A stretch of 7,379 nt of DNA from assembly GCA_013140785.1 (NCBI GenBank), contig JABFRZ010000341.1:1-7379 (forward strand), written 5' to 3'. Each line of letters starts with the position of its first letter. Position 1 is the stretch's first letter. Origin of the DNA: Planctomycetota bacterium (GTDB lineage Bacteria; Planctomycetota; UBA1135; GCA-002686595). Positions 1-5,875 of this stretch are shown in pieces. The notes below the pieces were generated by a model, which had not been told where the DNA came from, did no database searches, and worked only from the letters and a program-made list of their open reading frames with translations. The position numbers were made by a program, and so were the translations under genes.

Positions 1-1
1 G

Positions 2-82
2 CGCGGAGCCACCCAGCTCACGCTCGCGGCGCTCGAAGCGCTCGACCTGCCCGCGCTGGCGGCGCGCGCGGGCCCGGGATAG
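2..82 (+). CDS. C-terminal tail of an unrecognised upstream gene (partial)
   Basis: A reading frame is open from the left edge of the window and ends at a TAG at 80-82. It gives about 26 residues rich in Ala and Leu (ending LPALAARAGPG), which look like a terminal amphipathic helix. The product is not recognisable from so short a tail. Codon third positions are almost all G or C, as in the genes that follow. The stop lies only nine bases before the metK start and forms part of a TAGCCT hexamer that may be the metK -10 element. In such GC-rich DNA an open frame of this length could be chance, so confidence is low. Confidence 0.35.
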   Translation, partial: RGATQLTLAALEALDLPALAARAGPG

Positions 83-91
83 CCTCTCGCC
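80..91 (+). promoter_or_regulatory. Candidate -10 element (TAGCCT) with CTCG start context for metK
   Basis: TAGCCT at 80-85 fits the TANNNT form of a -10 hexamer and is followed by CTCGCC directly before the ATG at 92. No Shine-Dalgarno sequence is visible between the upstream stop and this ATG. A -10 at this distance would start transcription at or next to the start codon, giving a leaderless mRNA. The -35 region is poor (TGGCGG at 57-62, spacing 17). TAG here is also the upstream stop codon, so part of the match is forced. The same arrangement recurs before the threonine aldolase and mutase genes. Confidence 0.35.
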
Positions 92-1291
92 ATGGCCCGA
101 CACCTCTTCACCTCCGAATCCGTTTCGATGGGCCACCCCGACAAGGTGGCCGACCAGATCTCCGACTCCGTCCTGGACGCGTGTCTCGCACAGGATCCCG
201 AGTCGCGCGTGGCTTGCGAGGTGCTGGTGACGACCGGCCTGTGCGTGGTCGCGGGCGAGATCACGACCAAGGCCCACGTGGACTACGCGCAGGTTGCGCG
301 CGAGACCATCCAGCGCATCGGCTACACCAACGACGACTGGGGCATCAACGGCAAGACCTGCGCCGTGATGGTCGCGCTCGACCGCCAGTCGCCCGACATC
401 TCCCAGGGCGTCACGCGCAGCGACAAGGAAAAGGACGACCAGGGCGCCGGCGACCAGGGCCTGATGTTCGGCTTCGCGTGCGACGAGACGCCCGTGCTCA
501 TGCCCGCGCCGATCTACTACGCGCACCGCCTGGTGGAGAAGCAGGCCGAGCTGCGCGTGTCGAAGGCCATTCCCTGGCTGCGCCCCGACGCGAAGTCGCA
601 GGTCACGATCGAGTACGAGGGCGACAAGGTGCTGCGCGTGCACACGGTCGTGCTCTCGACCCAGCACGATCCCGACGTGGACCAGGCCACGATCCGGCGC
701 GAGGTGATCGAGAAGCTCATCAAACCGATCTTCCCGGCCGCCTGGCTCGACGCGCACACGATCTACCACGTCAACCCGACCGGGCGCTTCGTGACCGGCG
801 GCCCGCACGGCGACTGCGGCCTGACCGGGCGCAAGATCATCGTGGACACCTACGGCGGCATGGGCCGTCACGGTGGCGGCGCCTTCAGCGGCAAGGATCC
901 CTCCAAGGTCGATCGCTCGGCCGCCTACGCGGCGCGCTGGGTCGCGAAGAACATCGTCGCGGCCGGGCTCGCGCGGCGCTGCGAAGTCCAGGTCGCCTAC
1001 GCCATCGGGGTAGCGAAGCCCCTCTCGGTGCGCGTGGACACCTTCGGTACCGGCACGGCCAGCGAGGACGCTTTGGTGGCGGCCGTGGGCCAGGTCTTCG
1101 ACCTGCGGCCGGCGCGCATCAACCAGGCGCTCGACCTCAAGCGCGCGATCTACGCCCAGACCGCCTACCACGGCCACTTCGGGCGCCCGGGCTTCTCGTG
1201 GGAGGAGACCAACAAGAAGGACGCCCTCAAGGCGGCCGTGGCCGAGCACGCCAAGGGCCGCGCGCAGGCTGTGACCAGCCCGACGCGCTAG
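92..1291 (+). CDS. metK: S-adenosylmethionine synthetase (methionine adenosyltransferase)
   Basis: Makes S-adenosylmethionine from methionine and ATP, releasing phosphate and pyrophosphate; a cytosolic, usually tetrameric enzyme that supplies methyl groups to the cell. At 399 residues it is of full family length. The N-terminal [12 protein letters not shown] (residues 14-25) contains the expected His15 and Asp17. The first signature [10 protein letters not shown] is at 118-127, and [21 protein letters not shown] spans 236-256 with Asp241, Arg247 and Lys248. The second signature [14 protein letters not shown] is at 261-274, with Lys268, Lys272 and Asp274 matching the ATP and metal ligands of the E. 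coli enzyme. The C-terminal [10 protein letters not shown] is also typical. The ATG at 92 places the conserved [14 protein letters not shown] normally. No riboswitch fits the nine bases separating it from the upstream stop. No ahcY or other methyl-cycle gene lies beside it. Identification is essentially certain. Confidence 0.98.
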   Translation: MARHLFTSESVSMGHPDKVADQISDSVLDACLAQDPESRVACEVLVTTGLCVVAGEITTKAHVDYAQVARETIQRIGYTNDDWGINGKTCAVMVALDRQSPDISQGVTRSDKEKDDQGAGDQGLMFGFACDETPVLMPAPIYYAHRLVEKQAELRVSKAIPWLRPDAKSQVTIEYEGDKVLRVHTVVLSTQHDPDVDQATIRREVIEKLIKPIFPAAWLDAHTIYHVNPTGRFVTGGPHGDCGLTGRKIIVDTYGGMGRHGGGAFSGKDPSKVDRSAAYAARWVAKNIVAAGLARRCEVQVAYAIGVAKPLSVRVDTFGTGTASEDALVAAVGQVFDLRPARINQALDLKRAIYAQTAYHGHFGRPGFSWEETNKKDALKAAVAEHAKGRAQAVTSPTR

Positions 1292-1299
1292 GGTAGGGA
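1289..1299 (+). promoter_or_regulatory. Candidate -10 element (TAGGGT) upstream of the prepilin gene
   Basis: The metK stop TAG begins TAGGGT (1289-1294), overlapped by a second TAGGGA (1294-1299). Either would place a transcription start near 1301-1306, giving a leader of roughly 30-37 bases that includes the AAGGA ribosome site at 1324-1328. The TAG is forced by the metK stop, and no clear -35 was found, so this is weak. Co-transcription with metK is equally possible. Confidence 0.22.
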
Positions 1300-1323
1300 A
1301 GCAGCGAGGGAGAGACCGACCCC

Positions 1324-1328
1324 AAGGA
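1324..1328 (+). promoter_or_regulatory. Ribosome binding site AAGGA for the prepilin gene
   Basis: AAGGA ends nine bases before the ATG at 1338 and supports that start over the second ATG at 1347 (residue 4). It is one of only two convincing Shine-Dalgarno sequences ahead of the complete genes in this window. Confidence 0.55.
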
Positions 1329-1337
1329 TTCGCGCCC

Positions 1338-1994
1338 ATGAACGGAATGCAACGATCGTCGCCGGCCTCTTTTCCTCGCGCGGGCTTCACCCTGATCGAG
1401 CTCCTGGCCGTGATCCTGATCGTCAGCATCCTGGTCGCGACCCTGACGCCGGTCGTCGCCGACGCGATCCGCTCGGCCGAGGTCAATGGCTGCGCCGGCA
1501 ACATGCGCCAGATCAACAACGGGCTCCTGATCTACCGCACGAAGTACGGCGGGCTGCCGCCCCACAGCGGCGTGCGCTTCTTCGCCGACCTGATCGCGCG
1601 CGGCGCGATCGAGAACACCAAGGCCAACGCCGAGAAGCTGACCTGTACGGGCATCGACAAGGCCTCCCTGGCGATCGGGACGCTGCCGTGGGAGGAGTGG
1701 TGGAAGGACCTGGATCTCGTCAACGGGAGCTACTCGGCCTACGCGGGCCGGGACATGAAGAACCACCCGATCCGCCAGCTGACGGCCTCGGGCAACGAGC
1801 CGCTCATCTCCGACGACAACGACCCCGGCATGAACCACCACACGACCACCAACGTGCTCTACGCCGATGGCACCGTGCAGACGTTCGAGCTCGAGGACCT
1901 GAAGTCGAAGGGGACCCTCACGGCCGACGAGACGGTGCTGAAGGTCGGTCCGGATTCGCCCGTCCCGGACCTGACCAAGCTGACGCTCGATTGA
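1338..1994 (+). CDS. Prepilin-type protein with C-terminal H-X9-DG motif (pseudopilin-like)
   Basis: A 218-residue protein with a type IV prepilin leader: residues 1-16 end in RAG, cleavage is expected after Gly16, and the mature protein starts FTLIELLAV with the conserved Glu at +5 (Glu21). Residues 17-42 form the hydrophobic stalk that anchors and assembles pilins. The segment CAGNMRQIN (52-60) resembles the C-x-x-N-L-R-Q-I motif that follows the stalk in planctomycete prepilin-like proteins. Near the C-terminus, His167 followed nine residues later by Asp177-Gly178 (NVLYADGTV) forms the H-X9-DG motif. That motif is characteristic of a prepilin-like family greatly expanded in Planctomycetota and Verrucomicrobiota. 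It is short compared with the common DUF1559 members of about 300 residues. Processing would need a PilD-type peptidase, which is not encoded here. Role unknown: a cell-surface or type II secretion-like pseudopilin is the best inference. No pilus or secretion genes adjoin it. Confidence 0.9.
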   Translation: MNGMQRSSPASFPRAGFTLIELLAVILIVSILVATLTPVVADAIRSAEVNGCAGNMRQINNGLLIYRTKYGGLPPHSGVRFFADLIARGAIENTKANAEKLTCTGIDKASLAIGTLPWEEWWKDLDLVNGSYSAYAGRDMKNHPIRQLTASGNEPLISDDNDPGMNHHTTTNVLYADGTVQTFELEDLKSKGTLTADETVLKVGPDSPVPDLTKLTLD

Positions 1995-2017
1995 GCCGGC
2001 CGCATCCCGAGTCAGCA

Positions 2018-2038
2018 GGGTCTGGTAGGGTCCAGCCC
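2018..2038 (+). promoter_or_regulatory. Imperfect hairpin just before the prenyltransferase start codon
   Basis: GGG-T-CTGG (2018-2025) is complementary to CCAG-CCC (2032-2038) with a single bulged T at 2021, giving seven pairs around the six-base loop TAGGGT. It ends three bases before the ATG at 2042. In a transcript reading through from the prepilin gene it could hinder ribosome access. As DNA it places the candidate -10 hexamer inside an inverted repeat. It has no T tract, so it is not a standard terminator. Small GC hairpins arise by chance at this base composition. Confidence 0.3.
2026..2031 (+). promoter_or_regulatory. Candidate -10 element (TAGGGT) for the prenyltransferase gene
   Basis: TAGGGT lies ten bases before the ATG at 2042, within the 47-base gap after the prepilin stop, and does not overlap a stop codon. 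No good -35 is seen at normal spacing; TTGAGC at 1991-1996 is too far away. No proper Shine-Dalgarno sequence precedes the ATG, since the only GGA touches it. If real, it would give a leaderless or nearly leaderless mRNA. Confidence 0.3.
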
Positions 2039-2041
2039 GGA

Positions 2042-2950
2042 ATGAGCCCGGGACCCCTCCTGCGGGCCATGCGCCCGCACCAGTGGTCGAAGAACCTCTT
2101 CGTGCTGGCCGCGCTGGTCTTCGCCGCCGGCGAGCGTAGCGAAGGGGATTCCGTGCTGCGCGCGCACGGCTGGACGACGCTCTTCGCCTTCCTCGCCTTC
2201 TGCCTTGCCTCCAGCGCGGTCTACCTCGTCAACGACGTGCTCGACGTCGAGAAGGACCGCGCCCATCCAGAGAAGTGCAAGCGTCCGATCCCCGCGGGCG
2301 AGCTCTCGCTCGGTGCGGCATGGATCGCCGCGTTCGTGTTCTTCGGCGGCGCGCTGGTGCTCGCCGCCGCGCTCGGCGGCGGACCCGCAAACGCAGGCGT
2401 GCTGCTCGGCTACGGGCTCTTGAACGTCGCCTACAGCACGTGGCTCAAGCGCGTCGTGCTGGTGGACGCCTTCTGCATCGCGGCCGGATTCCTGCTGCGG
2501 CTCGCGGCGGGCGGCATAGCGGCCGCGGCCGAGATCTCGCGCTGGGCCTTCCTGTGCACGCTGTTCCTGGCGCTGTTCCTGGCGCTGAACAAGCGCCGCG
2601 CCGAGCTCGCGCTGCTGGGCGAGGCGAGCGCCGCCACGCGCTCCAGCCTGCAGCAGTACAGCGTGCCGTTCCTCGACCAGATGGTGAGCGTGCTCGCCGC
2701 CTGCACCATCGTCGCCTACACCATGTACACCGTGGACGAGGACACGGCCGCGAAGTTCGGCCACGGCCGGACGCTCTTCTGGAGCGTGCCCTGCGTGGCC
2801 TTCGGCATCGGGCGCTACATGGTGCTGGTGCAGAACGGCCGCGGCGGCGAGAACCCCGCGCGCATCTTGCTCGGCGGCGACGGCTGGTTCCTGGCCAACA
2901 CCCTGGCGTGGGCCGCGCTGGTCGGCTACGCGATCTTCGGCGCCGCGTGA
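2042..2950 (+). CDS. UbiA-family prenyltransferase, decaprenyl-phosphate phosphoribosyltransferase-like
   Basis: An integral membrane protein of 302 residues with about nine hydrophobic segments, the UbiA-superfamily fold. RPHQWSKNLF (11-20) at the N-terminus is typical of decaprenyl-phosphate phosphoribosyltransferase (DPPR synthase). The first Asp-rich motif is NDVLDVEKD (64-72), followed by HPEKCKRPIPAGELS (75-89). The second conserved block is YSTWLK (131-136), then Asp142 and GFLLR (149-153). LNKRRAEL (182-189) and NPARILL (271-277) also fit this branch better than ubiquinone or heme O synthases. Family members transfer phosphoribose from PRPP to a polyprenyl phosphate at the inner membrane, which in mycobacteria leads to the arabinose donor of the cell wall. 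The open frame extends upstream to 1688, but that part overlaps the prepilin gene and lacks family character, so ATG 2042 is chosen. No DprE1, DprE2 or phosphatase partner is adjacent. The actual lipid and sugar are not known from sequence. Confidence 0.88.
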   Translation: MSPGPLLRAMRPHQWSKNLFVLAALVFAAGERSEGDSVLRAHGWTTLFAFLAFCLASSAVYLVNDVLDVEKDRAHPEKCKRPIPAGELSLGAAWIAAFVFFGGALVLAAALGGGPANAGVLLGYGLLNVAYSTWLKRVVLVDAFCIAAGFLLRLAAGGIAAAAEISRWAFLCTLFLALFLALNKRRAELALLGEASAATRSSLQQYSVPFLDQMVSVLAACTIVAYTMYTVDEDTAAKFGHGRTLFWSVPCVAFGIGRYMVLVQNGRGGENPARILLGGDGWFLANTLAWAALVGYAIFGAA

Positions 2951-3020
2951 GCGTGCGCGCAGGCGCGCTGAGTTCCTCGCCTCGAGCCGCGCGCCGAGAC
3001 GACTCCGCTCCCGGCGCACC

Positions 3021-3049
3021 TTTCCGTTTCGAGCCTGTGCAAGTAGGCT
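3021..3049 (+). promoter_or_regulatory. Candidate promoter before the aminotransferase gene
   Basis: In the 154-base gap between the prenyltransferase and aminotransferase genes, TTTCCG (3021-3026) and TAGGCT (3044-3049) are separated by 17 bases and lie in a locally AT-richer patch. Transcription would start near 3056, giving a leader of about 50 bases that contains the ribosome site at 3090-3095. AGCCT at 3032-3036 and AGGCT at 3045-3049 form a small inverted repeat overlapping the -10. The match is weak at each hexamer but the spacing is right. The rest of the gap shows nothing recognisable. Confidence 0.35.
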
Positions 3050-3089
3050 GAAACGCTCCTTCAACGCTCCTCCTCGCGCCGTCCCCTTC

Positions 3090-3095
3090 GAAAGG
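3090..3095 (+). promoter_or_regulatory. Ribosome binding site GAAAGG that decides the TTG start
   Basis: GAAAGG ends nine bases before TTG 3105 and is too far (27 bases) from the first in-frame ATG at 3123. It therefore supports the TTG start, which also restores the family-typical N-terminus M-x-LA-x-RM. Confidence 0.55.
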
Positions 3096-3104
3096 TCCCT
3101 CCCC

Positions 3105-4343
3105 TTGGAGCTCGCCCAACGCATGCACCAACTCGGCACCGAGTCCGCCTTCGAGGTGCTGGCGCGGGCGAAGAAGCTGGAGGCAGAGGGGCGCTCGATC
3201 ATCAACCTCGGCATCGGCGCGCCCGACTTCAAGACGCCCGCGCACATCGTCGAGGCCGGCTGCCAGGCGCTGCGCGACGGCTGGCATTCCTACACCGAGG
3301 CCAAGGGCCTGCGCGAGCTGCGCGAGGCCGTAGCCGAGGACGTCGAGCTGCGCCGCAGGGTTCGCATCGATCCCGACCAGGTCCTGATCGTGCCGGGCGG
3401 CAAGCCCACGCTGTTCTTCGCGATCCTGATGTTCGGCGAGCCGGGCGCCGAGATCCTGTACCCGAACCCGGGCTTCCCGATCTACGAGTCGATGATTCGT
3501 TGCTCGGGCGCGACGCCGGTGCCGATCGCGCTGGAAGAGAAGCGCGGCTTCGAGTTCGACCCGGACGAGGTGCTCGCCAAGCTCAATTCGAAAACGCGCC
3601 TGATCGTGGTCAACACCCCGGCCAATCCGACCGGCGGCTGCATCTCGAAGGGCGCGCTGGAGCGCTTGGCCGCCGGGCTCGAGCGCTTCCCCAAGGTCGC
3701 GATCCTCTCCGACGAGATCTACGCGCGTCTCGTCTACGCGCCGGCCCAGCACCACTCGTTGCTGGCCTACGAGTCGATCCGCGAGCGCGTGATCCTGCTC
3801 GACGGCTGGAGCAAGACCTTCGCCATGACCGGCTGGCGCCTGGGCTACGGCGTGTGGCCGAAGAGCCTGATCGAGCACGCCGAGCGCCTGCAGATCAATT
3901 CCAACTCGTGCGCCAGCGCGCCGGTGCAGCGCGCCGGCATCGCCGCCCTGCGCGGTCCGCAGGAGCCGGTCGAGCGCATGCGGCGCGCCTTCGACGAGCG
4001 CCGCCTGGCGATCGTGGACGGGCTCAACGAGCTGCCCGGCATCTCGTGCGTGACGCCGCAGGGCGCGTTCTACGCCTTCGCGAACATCACCGGCACCGGG
4101 TTCTCCTCGAAGGAGCTGCAGAACAAGCTCCTGCTCGACGCCGGCGTCGCGACCGTGGCGGGCACGGCCTTCGGTGCCTTCGGCGAGGGCTACCTGCGCT
4201 TCAGCTATGCGAACTCGCTCGAGAAGATCCGCGAGGCGCTGGCGCGCGTGCGCACCGTGCTCGAGAGCGAACGCGCGCTGTCCGCGGAGCCCAAGGGCGC
4301 GCTCCCGAAGACCGCAGTGCGTCGTACGCGCGCCAAGCGGTAG
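3105..4343 (+). CDS. PLP-dependent class I/II aminotransferase (aspartate aminotransferase family)
   Basis: A fold-type I, pyridoxal-phosphate aminotransferase of 412 residues that moves an amino group between an amino acid and a 2-oxo acid in the cytosol. The N-terminus LAQRMHQLGTESAFEVLARA (residues 3-22) and NLGIGAPDFKTP (34-45) are characteristic of the family. NPTG (174-177) contains the PLP-contacting Asn174. SDEIY (202-206) gives Asp203, which pairs with the pyridine nitrogen. SKTFAMTGWRLG (236-247) carries the Schiff-base Lys237 and phosphate-binding Arg245. Arg365 in YLRFSYAN is the expected substrate carboxylate ligand. NPGFPIYES (121-129) lies in the cofactor domain. The C-terminal basic tail (about 392-412) goes beyond the catalytic core. 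The start is TTG, chosen because of the GAAAGG site and the conserved N-terminal residues. The substrate cannot be set from sequence: aspartate, aromatic or branched amino acids are all possible. The aldolase gene follows 11 bases later, suggesting linked expression. Confidence 0.95.
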   Translation: MELAQRMHQLGTESAFEVLARAKKLEAEGRSIINLGIGAPDFKTPAHIVEAGCQALRDGWHSYTEAKGLRELREAVAEDVELRRRVRIDPDQVLIVPGGKPTLFFAILMFGEPGAEILYPNPGFPIYESMIRCSGATPVPIALEEKRGFEFDPDEVLAKLNSKTRLIVVNTPANPTGGCISKGALERLAAGLERFPKVAILSDEIYARLVYAPAQHHSLLAYESIRERVILLDGWSKTFAMTGWRLGYGVWPKSLIEHAERLQINSNSCASAPVQRAGIAALRGPQEPVERMRRAFDERRLAIVDGLNELPGISCVTPQGAFYAFANITGTGFSSKELQNKLLLDAGVATVAGTAFGAFGEGYLRFSYANSLEKIREALARVRTVLESERALSAEPKGALPKTAVRRTRAKR

Positions 4344-4354
4344 GCTCTCGGCGC
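4341..4354 (+). promoter_or_regulatory. Candidate -10 element (TAGGCT) with CTCG start context for the aldolase gene
   Basis: TAGGCT (4341-4346) is followed by CTCGGCGC and the GTG start at 4355. The gap holds no Shine-Dalgarno sequence. The arrangement copies that before metK and the mutase gene and would give a leaderless mRNA. The TAG is the aminotransferase stop codon, so part of the match is forced, and the -35 region is poor. Translation coupled to the upstream gene is the simple alternative. Confidence 0.3.
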
Positions 4355-5401
4355 GTGCAGCGCCCCAGCGACTTCCGCAGCGACACCGTCACGCGGCCCT
4401 CGCAGCCGATGCTCGCGGCCATGCTCGCGGCCGAGCTCGGCGACGACGTGCTCGATGGCGACCCGACCGTCGGGCGCCTCGAGCGTGCCTACGCCGAGTG
4501 GGTCGGGAAGCCCGGCGCGCTCTATCTCCCCAGCGGCACGATGGCGAACCAGATCGCGGTCGGCGCCTGGACGCGCCCGGGCGACGAGCTGATCGCCGAG
4601 CGCAGCGCCCACGTCGTGCAGTGGGAGGCCGGCGCCGCGGCCGCGCTGCACGGCGTGCAGACGCAGACGCTGGTCGCACCCGACGGCCGGCTCGATCCGG
4701 ACGAGCTCGCCGCCGCGATACGCGACGACTCGATCCACACCCCGCGCACGGCGCTGGTGTGCGTCGAGCAGACGTTCATGGGCGACGGCAATGGCCCGGG
4801 CGGCCGTGTGGTGCCGCTCGCGCACCTCGAGCGCGTCGCCGCGGTGGCGCGCGCGCGGAAGATCCCCGTGCACATGGACGGCGCGCGCCTGCCGAACGCG
4901 GTGGCTGCATCGGGCGTCTCCGCCGCGCGCTTTGCGAGCTGCGCCGACTCGGTCATGACCTCGCTCTCGAAGGGCCTGGGCGCTCCGGTCGGGGCCGTAC
5001 TCGCCGGCCCCGAGGATTTCCTCGCGCGCGCCAAGGTCCTGCGCAAGCGCTTCGGCGGCTGGATGCGCCAGGCCGGCGTGATCGCGGCCGGCGGCCTGTA
5101 CGCGCTCGAGCGCAACCTCGCGCGCTTGAAGGACGACCACGCGCTCGCCCGCGCCGTGGCCGAGACCTGCGCGCGCCACTCGGGCCTCTGCGCCTGGCCG
5201 CGCGAGGTCGAATCGAACATCGTGATGGTGAGGGTCGAGCGCTCGGGCTGGACGCCCGAGCGCCTGACCGCGGCGCTCGGCGAGCACGGCGTGCTCACGA
5301 TGCCGATGAGTGCCTCCAGCGTGCGCTTCGTCACGCACCTCGACGTCGGGGCGGCGGACGTCGAGCGGCTCGCGCGGGCGTTGGACGCGATCTGGGCCTG
5401 A
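4355..5401 (+). CDS. ltaE: Low-specificity L-threonine aldolase (beta-eliminating lyase family)
   Basis: A PLP enzyme of 348 residues that cleaves L-threonine or L-allo-threonine to glycine and acetaldehyde in the cytosol. DFRSDTVTRPS (6-16) is the family N-terminus and GDDVLDGDPTV (29-39) follows. PSGTMAN (59-65) binds the PLP phosphate. His86 in SAHVVQWEAG is the residue that stacks on the cofactor. HMDGARL (173-179) supplies Asp175 and Arg178, and SLSKGLGAPVG (203-213) holds the Schiff-base Lys206. MRQAG (237-241) and VRFVTHLD (323-330), with carboxylate-binding Arg324, complete the site. An oddity is that the usual ENTHN stretch reads EQTFMGDGNGPGG (138-150), so the His matching E. coli His126 seems to be Phe141, followed by a glycine-rich insertion. 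The start is GTG 4355; the same frame is open upstream within the aminotransferase gene but has no family similarity there. After the TGA stop the same frame stays open to 5800. The gene symbol is by family. Confidence 0.93.
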   Translation: MQRPSDFRSDTVTRPSQPMLAAMLAAELGDDVLDGDPTVGRLERAYAEWVGKPGALYLPSGTMANQIAVGAWTRPGDELIAERSAHVVQWEAGAAAALHGVQTQTLVAPDGRLDPDELAAAIRDDSIHTPRTALVCVEQTFMGDGNGPGGRVVPLAHLERVAAVARARKIPVHMDGARLPNAVAASGVSAARFASCADSVMTSLSKGLGAPVGAVLAGPEDFLARAKVLRKRFGGWMRQAGVIAAGGLYALERNLARLKDDHALARAVAETCARHSGLCAWPREVESNIVMVRVERSGWTPERLTAALGEHGVLTMPMSASSVRFVTHLDVGAADVERLARALDAIWA

Positions 5402-5503
5402 TTCCAGGCGCCCCAGGGCGAGCGTTCGAGGCGCGCAGCGGGGGAGTGGTCGCGCGACCGGCGCGCGAGGCATGCGCCCTGGAGCGGGGAGCTGACGCTC
5501 GAC
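5402..5503. other. Gap after the aldolase gene with no recognised signal
   Basis: About 100 GC-rich bases with no TA dinucleotide, hence no TANNNT promoter hexamer of the kind seen before the other genes. A 12-base palindrome GGTCGCGCGACC (5448-5459) and a short CGCC/GGCG pairing near 5409-5420 are present, but neither has a T tract or other support as a terminator or operator. The aldolase reading frame continues open through this gap after its TGA. Confidence 0.5.
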
Positions 5504-5800
5504 TTGCGCGCTTCCGCGGCGCTCATGGAGCTCGCGCCGGCCGCGGCGCCGCCGTTCGAGCTCGCCGTGCGCGTGCGCTCCGCCTCAGGCAAGGCGATCG
5601 CAGTCGAGGCGACCGCGACCACTCGGGGCAAGCCACCCGAGGATGGAGACCCGAGCCCGGACGGGGTCCGGTTCAGCATCCCGGCCGGTGTGCGCTACGA
5701 AGTGTGCCTCCGGGCCGAGGATCACGTCTCGATCTATCGCGCCGGCATCGCCCAGGCCGGCGGGACCGCCTGCGAGGACGTGGTTCTCCCGCTCCAGTGA
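5504..5800 (+). CDS. Small hypothetical protein with a beta-rich, carboxypeptidase-regulatory-like segment
   Basis: A frame of 98 residues from a TTG, or 91 residues from the in-frame ATG at 5525. I do not recognise a family with certainty. The alternating pattern FELAVRVRSASGKAIAVEAT (residues 19-38), then a Gly/Pro/Asp-rich loop, GVRFSIPAGVRYEVCLRAE (54-72) and CEDVVLPL (90-97) resembles an immunoglobulin-like or carboxypeptidase-regulatory beta sandwich. Such domains are often found in large secreted proteins. There is no signal peptide and no convincing start: GGGGAG (5486-5491) is 12 bases from the TTG, and no TANNNT element precedes it. The frame is open back to the aldolase stop, and GELTLDLRA upstream has the same strand-like character. 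It could therefore be the remnant 3' end of a longer gene. Codon third positions are GC-rich as in true genes, but this is weak evidence at this composition. Confidence 0.4.
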   Translation: MRASAALMELAPAAAPPFELAVRVRSASGKAIAVEATATTRGKPPEDGDPSPDGVRFSIPAGVRYEVCLRAEDHVSIYRAGIAQAGGTACEDVVLPLQ

Positions 5801-5840
5801 TCGTTCTGCGGCGCTCGCCGGGCCCGGGGCGGATTCCGTT

Positions 5841-5868
5841 TTGTCGAGCAGGGATCGGACCCTACCTT
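5841..5868 (+). promoter_or_regulatory. Candidate promoter for the mutase gene, placed for a leaderless transcript
   Basis: TTGTCG (5841-5846) and TACCTT (5863-5868) are separated by 16 bases in a locally AT-richer patch of the 75-base gap. The -10 is followed by CTCGCGG and the ATG at 5876, so transcription would begin at or beside the start codon. No Shine-Dalgarno sequence precedes the ATG. Of the candidate promoters here this is the best, since neither hexamer overlaps a stop codon and the -35 is reasonable. Confidence 0.42.
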
Positions 5869-5875
5869 CTCGCGG

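Noticed and set aside
1..91. SAM riboswitch before metK
   Set aside because: Only nine bases separate the upstream stop from the metK ATG, and no SAM-aptamer pattern is visible.
181..1296. 371-codon + strand frame overlapping metK
   Set aside because: Alternative-frame shadow of metK with a long Arg/Gly/Asp-rich translation.
1688..2041. Upstream extension of the prenyltransferase frame
   Set aside because: It overlaps the prepilin gene in another frame, has no family similarity, and the UbiA N-terminal motif begins just after ATG 2042.
3500..4354. Upstream extension of the aldolase frame
   Set aside because: It is entirely within the aminotransferase gene and low-complexity; the family N-terminus begins just after GTG 4355.
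5401..5460. Terminator after the aldolase gene and the palindrome GGTCGCGCGACC
   Set aside because: Stems are short and there is no T tract. A 12-base palindrome of G/C-rich content is not exceptional here.
2012..5473. Long - strand frames (2012-3247, 2445-3878, 4205-5473, 4522-5679)
   Set aside because: All lie antisense to recognised genes, have biased Arg/Ala/Gly/His compositions and contain no recognisable domain.
5818..5827. CCGGGCCCGG palindrome before the mutase gene as terminator or operator
   Set aside because: A ten-base GC palindrome without loop or T tract is expected by chance at this composition.
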